Positions 59,600 through 64,000 of a DNA stretch of 64,000 nt are shown here, one piece after another. Below the pieces are notes generated by a model that did not search any database, was not told where the DNA came from, and saw only the letters and a program-made list of their open reading frames with translations. The position numbers were made by a program, and so were the translations under genes. Source of the stretch: Epiperipatus broadwayi (taxonomy: Eukaryota; Onychophora; Udeonychophora; Euonychophora; Peripatidae). Within the stretch, counting starts at the first letter, position 1. Each line of letters opens with the position of its first letter. Where the stretch lies: the NCBI GenBank assembly GCA_028023455.1, contig JAQFVV010006216.1, forward strand, positions 3,736,877 to 3,800,876, given 5' to 3'.

Positions 59600-61965
59600 C
59601 CTAATGCTTAGATAATGGGGCCTTCAGTGGAAGCTAAAGGGCTGTTGTGAACAACATTCATAGTTCTTCTTTTCTTTTCGAAAGAATTATGTTGTTTGTT
59701 AATATCTAATTGCAAGTCTTGATGATTAGAGGGAGAATGCAGACTCAGAGAAACCAAGTCACTATCCTCTTCAGAACTGGACTTATTAGCAATATTTGAT
59801 TTTCTCTTATTAATATTCACAGAGCTTTGATGGAAAATGAAAACTATATCTTGAATGTTTAATTGATTATTTTTGGAATTGTTGTTTTTTTATAGTTTTT
59901 TTAGTATTTAAGATTTTTTTTCCTCTTATTAATCTTTTCAGAGCTTTGTTGGGAAATGAAAACTATATCTTGAATGTTTAGTTGATTACTTTTGGAATTA
60001 TCTGTTTTCTTTTTTGGTATTTTAAGATTTTTTTTTGTTTGTTGTGAGTTCCAGACTCTGAGAAATCAAGTCACTATTCTCTTCAGAACTGGACTTATTA
60101 TCAATATTTGATTTCCTCTTATTAATCTTTCCAGAGCTTTGATGGGAAAAGAAAACTATATCTTGAATGTTTGGTTGATTATTTTTGGAATTGTCTGATG
60201 TTTTTTTTTTTTTAGTTTTTTTTGGAATTTGAGATTTTTTTTTTTGTTATTGTGAGTTCCAGATTGTATTTCAGGGGGATGACAGAGATAGAGTGCAGTG
60301 CTATTGATGCTGTAATCATTAAGGCTATGTATTTTGGATATTGTTTGTTGCATGAAATGGCTATCTAGCTGGGAGTCTTGAGGTTCAGTGTTGAGAGCTA
60401 AATCATTTATCAGGTCCGTAGACACCAAGGTTTTGATGATTGTTGAGTATCCATATCTGTTTTGATTAGTTGTTGGATGTTTCTATTAGTGTCAATAGCA
60501 TTATTTTCAGATTCAAGTTGGTGTGTGATAATGATGTCATTTGTGATTTCAGCTGGTATTGTTAATAAACTACTAGGGTTGATTTTTGGTTTATTAGAAA
60601 GTTGAAGTTGTTTTCTAATTATATGGGTGCTATTTTTATTTGAATCAATGCTTGTAGACACAATCAACCATCTAGATTTGCCATAGTGCATAATGCTATC
60701 ATCTAAGCTGTGACACAAAGATATATGGTTATTCACTGCATCCAACACATTGATGTTAGTTGAGATATCATAACACTGGTGTGATTTATTTTTTTCCTGG
60801 TGCCACACTTGTCACAGATTTTAAGTGGACACTTTTTGATAAGGTGTGTACACTGAGGACAATGAAAGCATTGTGGCTGCACATCACGAAAAGATAAAAC
60901 TATTGGAGATCCTCTGGCTGATATGACTGTAGGAATGTCAGTGGGAGAAACGTTTTTTTAAAAGATAAGTGTAAAGAAAACTGTGTTTGAGAATATCTGA
61001 TCATTTAAGTAAGGGTTAATTAAGTAATGGAACTTGTTTACTGTTCCAAAATTTATGTGAATATTCTGCAGGCCATGCTGGGTAAACTGTGCTATGCAGT
61101 TTTGAATTCAACCCTGGAGTGTAGTGGACCTGTTCATATCAATATAACAGAGAATAAAACCAGCAAGAGAACGATAATTATTTTAAAGTTCATCCTATCG
61201 GCCCATGATTTAAACTCTATGATAACGTAGCGATCATTGGGATGAGTGTGTAGGTTGTGTATGCCTTTTCCAAGCTGCTGATAATTTATGAGCTAATATA
61301 GTCAGTCTAATGGGAACCTAATTAAAGAAAGTTGTATATCAGTTGTCGCTAGTATTAAGGATTTTTCGCTATAGTAATTTATATAGAGTTAATGGTACAG
61401 ATTTATTAAAATTTATCATTTATTTTGGAATATGTTTCGTCATCCAACATGGAGCAATCAAGATGGTCATCTTTATTATAATTATTATTAAGAGTAATAT
61501 TTACATCTATATCGGTAATATCTAGCAGGAGTTCATGTGGATTGTCTACGCTTAGAATCGCAATATTTGTGAAGGATTAATTAGAAGTTACGATGCTAGC
61601 ATAAGTCGTTTCTTTACTATGGACTGTTTGCAAATTATTGCAACTTGGTGGAATTATATATATAGTGTTTAACACTATCTGTAGGATTTCTATTTTGATT
61701 AAAATCAGTGCTAATATTTTTTGCGAAGTGGAGGAAATTTGTCGGAATTGAAATTGAGATAAGGTTGTCCGCCATTAGGTCCGGATGTCATGACATCTGG
61801 CGGATTGAAGTCTTCTATATCGGTTTTATCGTATAAGTTTTTAGAGTTAGTTGCGGTAAAAAATACAAAGTCATCAGCTATTTTATTATAATTGCAGGAA
61901 GATTGCAAATTGAAATTCAGGTGCGTTTTTTTATTCTCTGTGGGAAACTGTACTTGGGTTTGCAT
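59600..61965 (-). pseudogene. Jockey/CR1-type LINE ORF1 (gag)
   Basis: Minus-strand pieces in order. 61711-61965 is an open 84-codon start ending FNSDKFPPLRKKY, where the FPPL motif is typical of jockey-group gags. 60826-60870 reads CFHCPQCTHLIKKCP, an exact CX2CX4HX4C zinc knuckle, followed by CDKCG (60803-60816), the start of a further knuckle. Then come serine/asparagine-rich tails at 60410-60808, 60156-60428 and 59608-59820. The tail region contains the internal duplications listed separately. This is an RNA-binding protein of the LINE particle. It is broken by several frameshifts. Confidence 0.75.
59748..60250 (-). repeat. Nested tandem duplications in the LINE gag tail
   Basis: AGAGCTTTG(A/T)TGG plus GAAAACTATATCTTGAATGT recurs at 59821, 59941 and 60131. 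A longer segment (GAGAAA(C/T)CAAGTCACTAT through TTATTAAT…CAGAGCTTTGATGG) recurs at 59748 and 60059. So a roughly 120-bp and a roughly 310-bp duplication overlap. The unit encodes a basic, N/S-rich piece in the gag frame. Confidence 0.8.
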
Positions 61966-62540
61966 TTTCCCCTAATCTTTGTGATGATATAGGTTCGAAT
62001 TGCGTATTTTGGCCTGAGGCATTTTGGCCGCTGTGAGAGTTGATTAAGCTTGAGTTATTATCTAGTAACTCACTGTCGTTTTCAATTGAAATATTTTGTT
62101 AAGGAATAAAATTTTTAGAAGTTGTGAAGCCTTTAACTTTGTGCTTAAAGGTTTTATGATTTGCAGTAGAGTCAGTATGATTACGATTGCTGTTAACAAT
62201 AATTGCATCACACGACTCCAATATTTCCGACTTTTTTTCAACAAAAGTGATATTATCACCACTTTCCATATTAAAATAATTAAAGCAAACTCCTACCTGT
62301 TAATTGGAGCTCTTTTTATATAGATGGTAGCCCTGAACAGTTAGCTTAGTGATGAGAGAAAAGAATTCAAGAGTTAGAGATTTTTAGGATAGATTGGTAT
62401 TGAAATAAAAAATAAAACTTTACAGTATTAACATTTAAATGGAACTGTTGTGATCAGCCGTCATTTCGGAAATTGATTGTCACGTGGTTTTTCCGCGCAA
62501 TTGATTATTTTTAACTAAGAATTAAATAGGAAGAGACTTT
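61966..62540 (-). other. Probable 5' end of the LINE
   Basis: Upstream (minus sense) of the gag start. It includes a GC-richer patch at 62450-62510 that could belong to an internal promoter. The true 5' end was not found. Confidence 0.35.
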
Positions 62541-64000
62541 ATCAGAGGTAAGTTTGTTTTGTTTGTAAATATAAACTCAAAATGAGTTATCGTTATTAAA
62601 GAATTGATTCCATTTTTGTAAAGTAAAAAAGATAAAATAAATTTTATAATAGTTAATGGGAAAGAAAAAGTATATTAATTAAATCAGAATAATTTATATA
62701 GGAATAATAATGTTAATATTATACATAATAGTATAGTAAACGTATTCTTGCAAGAAAAAAGTGATATTAATCAAAAATATTTTAATATCTTATCAAATAT
62801 ATTTAATATTTACGCTAAAAACAACATTAATGGCGCCGTGATATTTCTAGGGTAATCTTTATTTTCAACTTTTAATGTTAAAAGTATTTTTTAAATTTTT
62901 TTACATTTGTATTCAAAAGTAATTCTTTGAAAGTTGTTTGTGTATCTATATATAAAAAAAGTATGTTGTATAAAGATATTATGAGATCTGCAATATAATT
63001 ATAACTAAAAATTTATTGATAAAGCATTTCAATCAAATAATTAAAAAATGTGAGCATTAGTGATAGATCATAATTGTCTTTTCCTTCACTTAACAATTAG
63101 TGTTTAAGATTCTTTATAAATTAACAATTCAAATGTTACAAAAGTGTTACATAAATAATATCATAGAAAGGGTGAGAAGATTGAAGCCTGTCCGTTAAAG
63201 TTTGAGGAATTGCTATGATTATAATATATAGGACATTATGATCTGGCCCAATTGATGAGTGCTGCTTCTGCACAAAATACTAATATTGGGGATCATTATT
63301 TCAAAACAGAAAATTAAAAATGAATGAATATGTCTAATTTTTTTTCTAAGTATCTATTTATATATTAAGACAAACTTATTAAATGATAATACCAATAGTT
63401 CTGTGTCTGGTTTCTAAGTTAGTATTAGTACAGTTGGTTTTTTTTTAATTTTATTTTTCTAATGCTTCTTTTTAATAGTGGGAAGTATTATTTAATATTG
63501 TTTACTTTATAGATTTTTTGCCTGAAGGTCTGTTAACTGACTACTTACAATACTAAACTATGTTTTTCTAAAGGTACCTGTGAATGTTTTGTTTATTCAT
63601 AAATGTGTTAGTATATGCTAATTATTAATTTTTATGAATTGTTATCAAAAGTTTTTATTTTATATGATAATATAAATTATTATAAATAGTATATTAAGGA
63701 TAATTTATGTTGTTGTTTGTTTTTAGAGCAATGGGGAAAAAATAGTAGGAGTGAATTAAAAGGATAGAATCAAAATACTGATTTACATGAATATTTAAGA
63801 TGGCTAAATTAAGATTTTTTATCTACTGTGTTTAGCTGAAAATCATCTATGAAACTTTATTCTTTAATGTATTATTATGCCATATTAGCCTAAAATTCAC
63901 AGAACAGAATCACTTTATCATCATACATAATCTCATTCTGATGAAAATTATATTTTTAAATGCTGAACCATATTTCTGCTGAGCAGTATAATAATATTGA
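62541..64000. other. AT-rich DNA, nothing recognised
   Basis: No coding, RNA or repeat feature that I can support. Confidence 0.5.

Overview
This is eukaryotic, strongly AT-rich DNA, best read as the repeat-filled non-coding part of an arthropod (probably insect) genome. Three things support this: no bacterial-style gene packing, abundant RTE-, jockey- and Ty3/gypsy-type retroelement relics, and an 18-base primer-binding site that exactly complements the 3' end of an insect-type tRNA-Lys. I found no convincing host gene, rRNA, tRNA or CRISPR array. Almost all recognisable coding sequence belongs to transposable elements, most of it broken. One 500-base run of N (33727-34226) marks an assembly gap.

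Layout. 0.4-7 kb: minus-strand Ty3/gypsy relics, one with protease and reverse transcriptase (0.5-2 kb) and one in which gag lies next to integrase (5.1-6.9 kb). 8.3-14.9 kb: three roughly 2-kb copies of one LTR in alternating orientation, forming a very large palindrome plus a head-to-head pair with primer-binding sites and leader repeats. 14.9-19.5 kb: small inverted-repeat DNA, then a 5'-truncated RTE LINE whose reverse transcriptase is split by a 1.2-kb foldback insertion. 19.5-24.8 kb: featureless AT-rich DNA.

24.9-33.7 kb is the most interesting part. It is a relatively young LTR element with an inferred 2.7-kb left LTR, a perfect tRNA-Lys primer-binding site, a long repeat-bearing leader, a coiled-coil gag-like ORF, and a second long frame of about 850 codons. 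The second frame is entered by a -1 shift at a TTTAAAG heptamer directly before the gag stop. It shows no protease, reverse transcriptase or RNase H motifs, contains acidic internal repeats, and ends in a tail loosely like an integrase C-terminus. The element is therefore probably non-autonomous. Its right LTR runs into the assembly gap after 771 bases.

34.2-40.7 kb is AT-rich DNA. 40.7-43.8 kb holds minus-strand gypsy-like gag/protease relics and a diverged repeat of one end. 43.9-50.1 kb holds two tandem minus-strand RTE relics with small inverted-repeat insertions. 50.6-51.9 kb is a weak plus-strand LINE relic. 53.7-54.4 kb is a nested inverted-repeat element, followed by a short tRNA-SINE-like piece. 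56-62.3 kb is a nearly full-length but decayed jockey/CR1-type LINE on the minus strand (CCHC gag, APE endonuclease, reverse transcriptase, C-terminal cysteine motif). The remainder to 64 kb is AT-rich with nothing recognised.

All assignments come from reading translations and repeats by eye. Boundaries of decayed elements are approximate.
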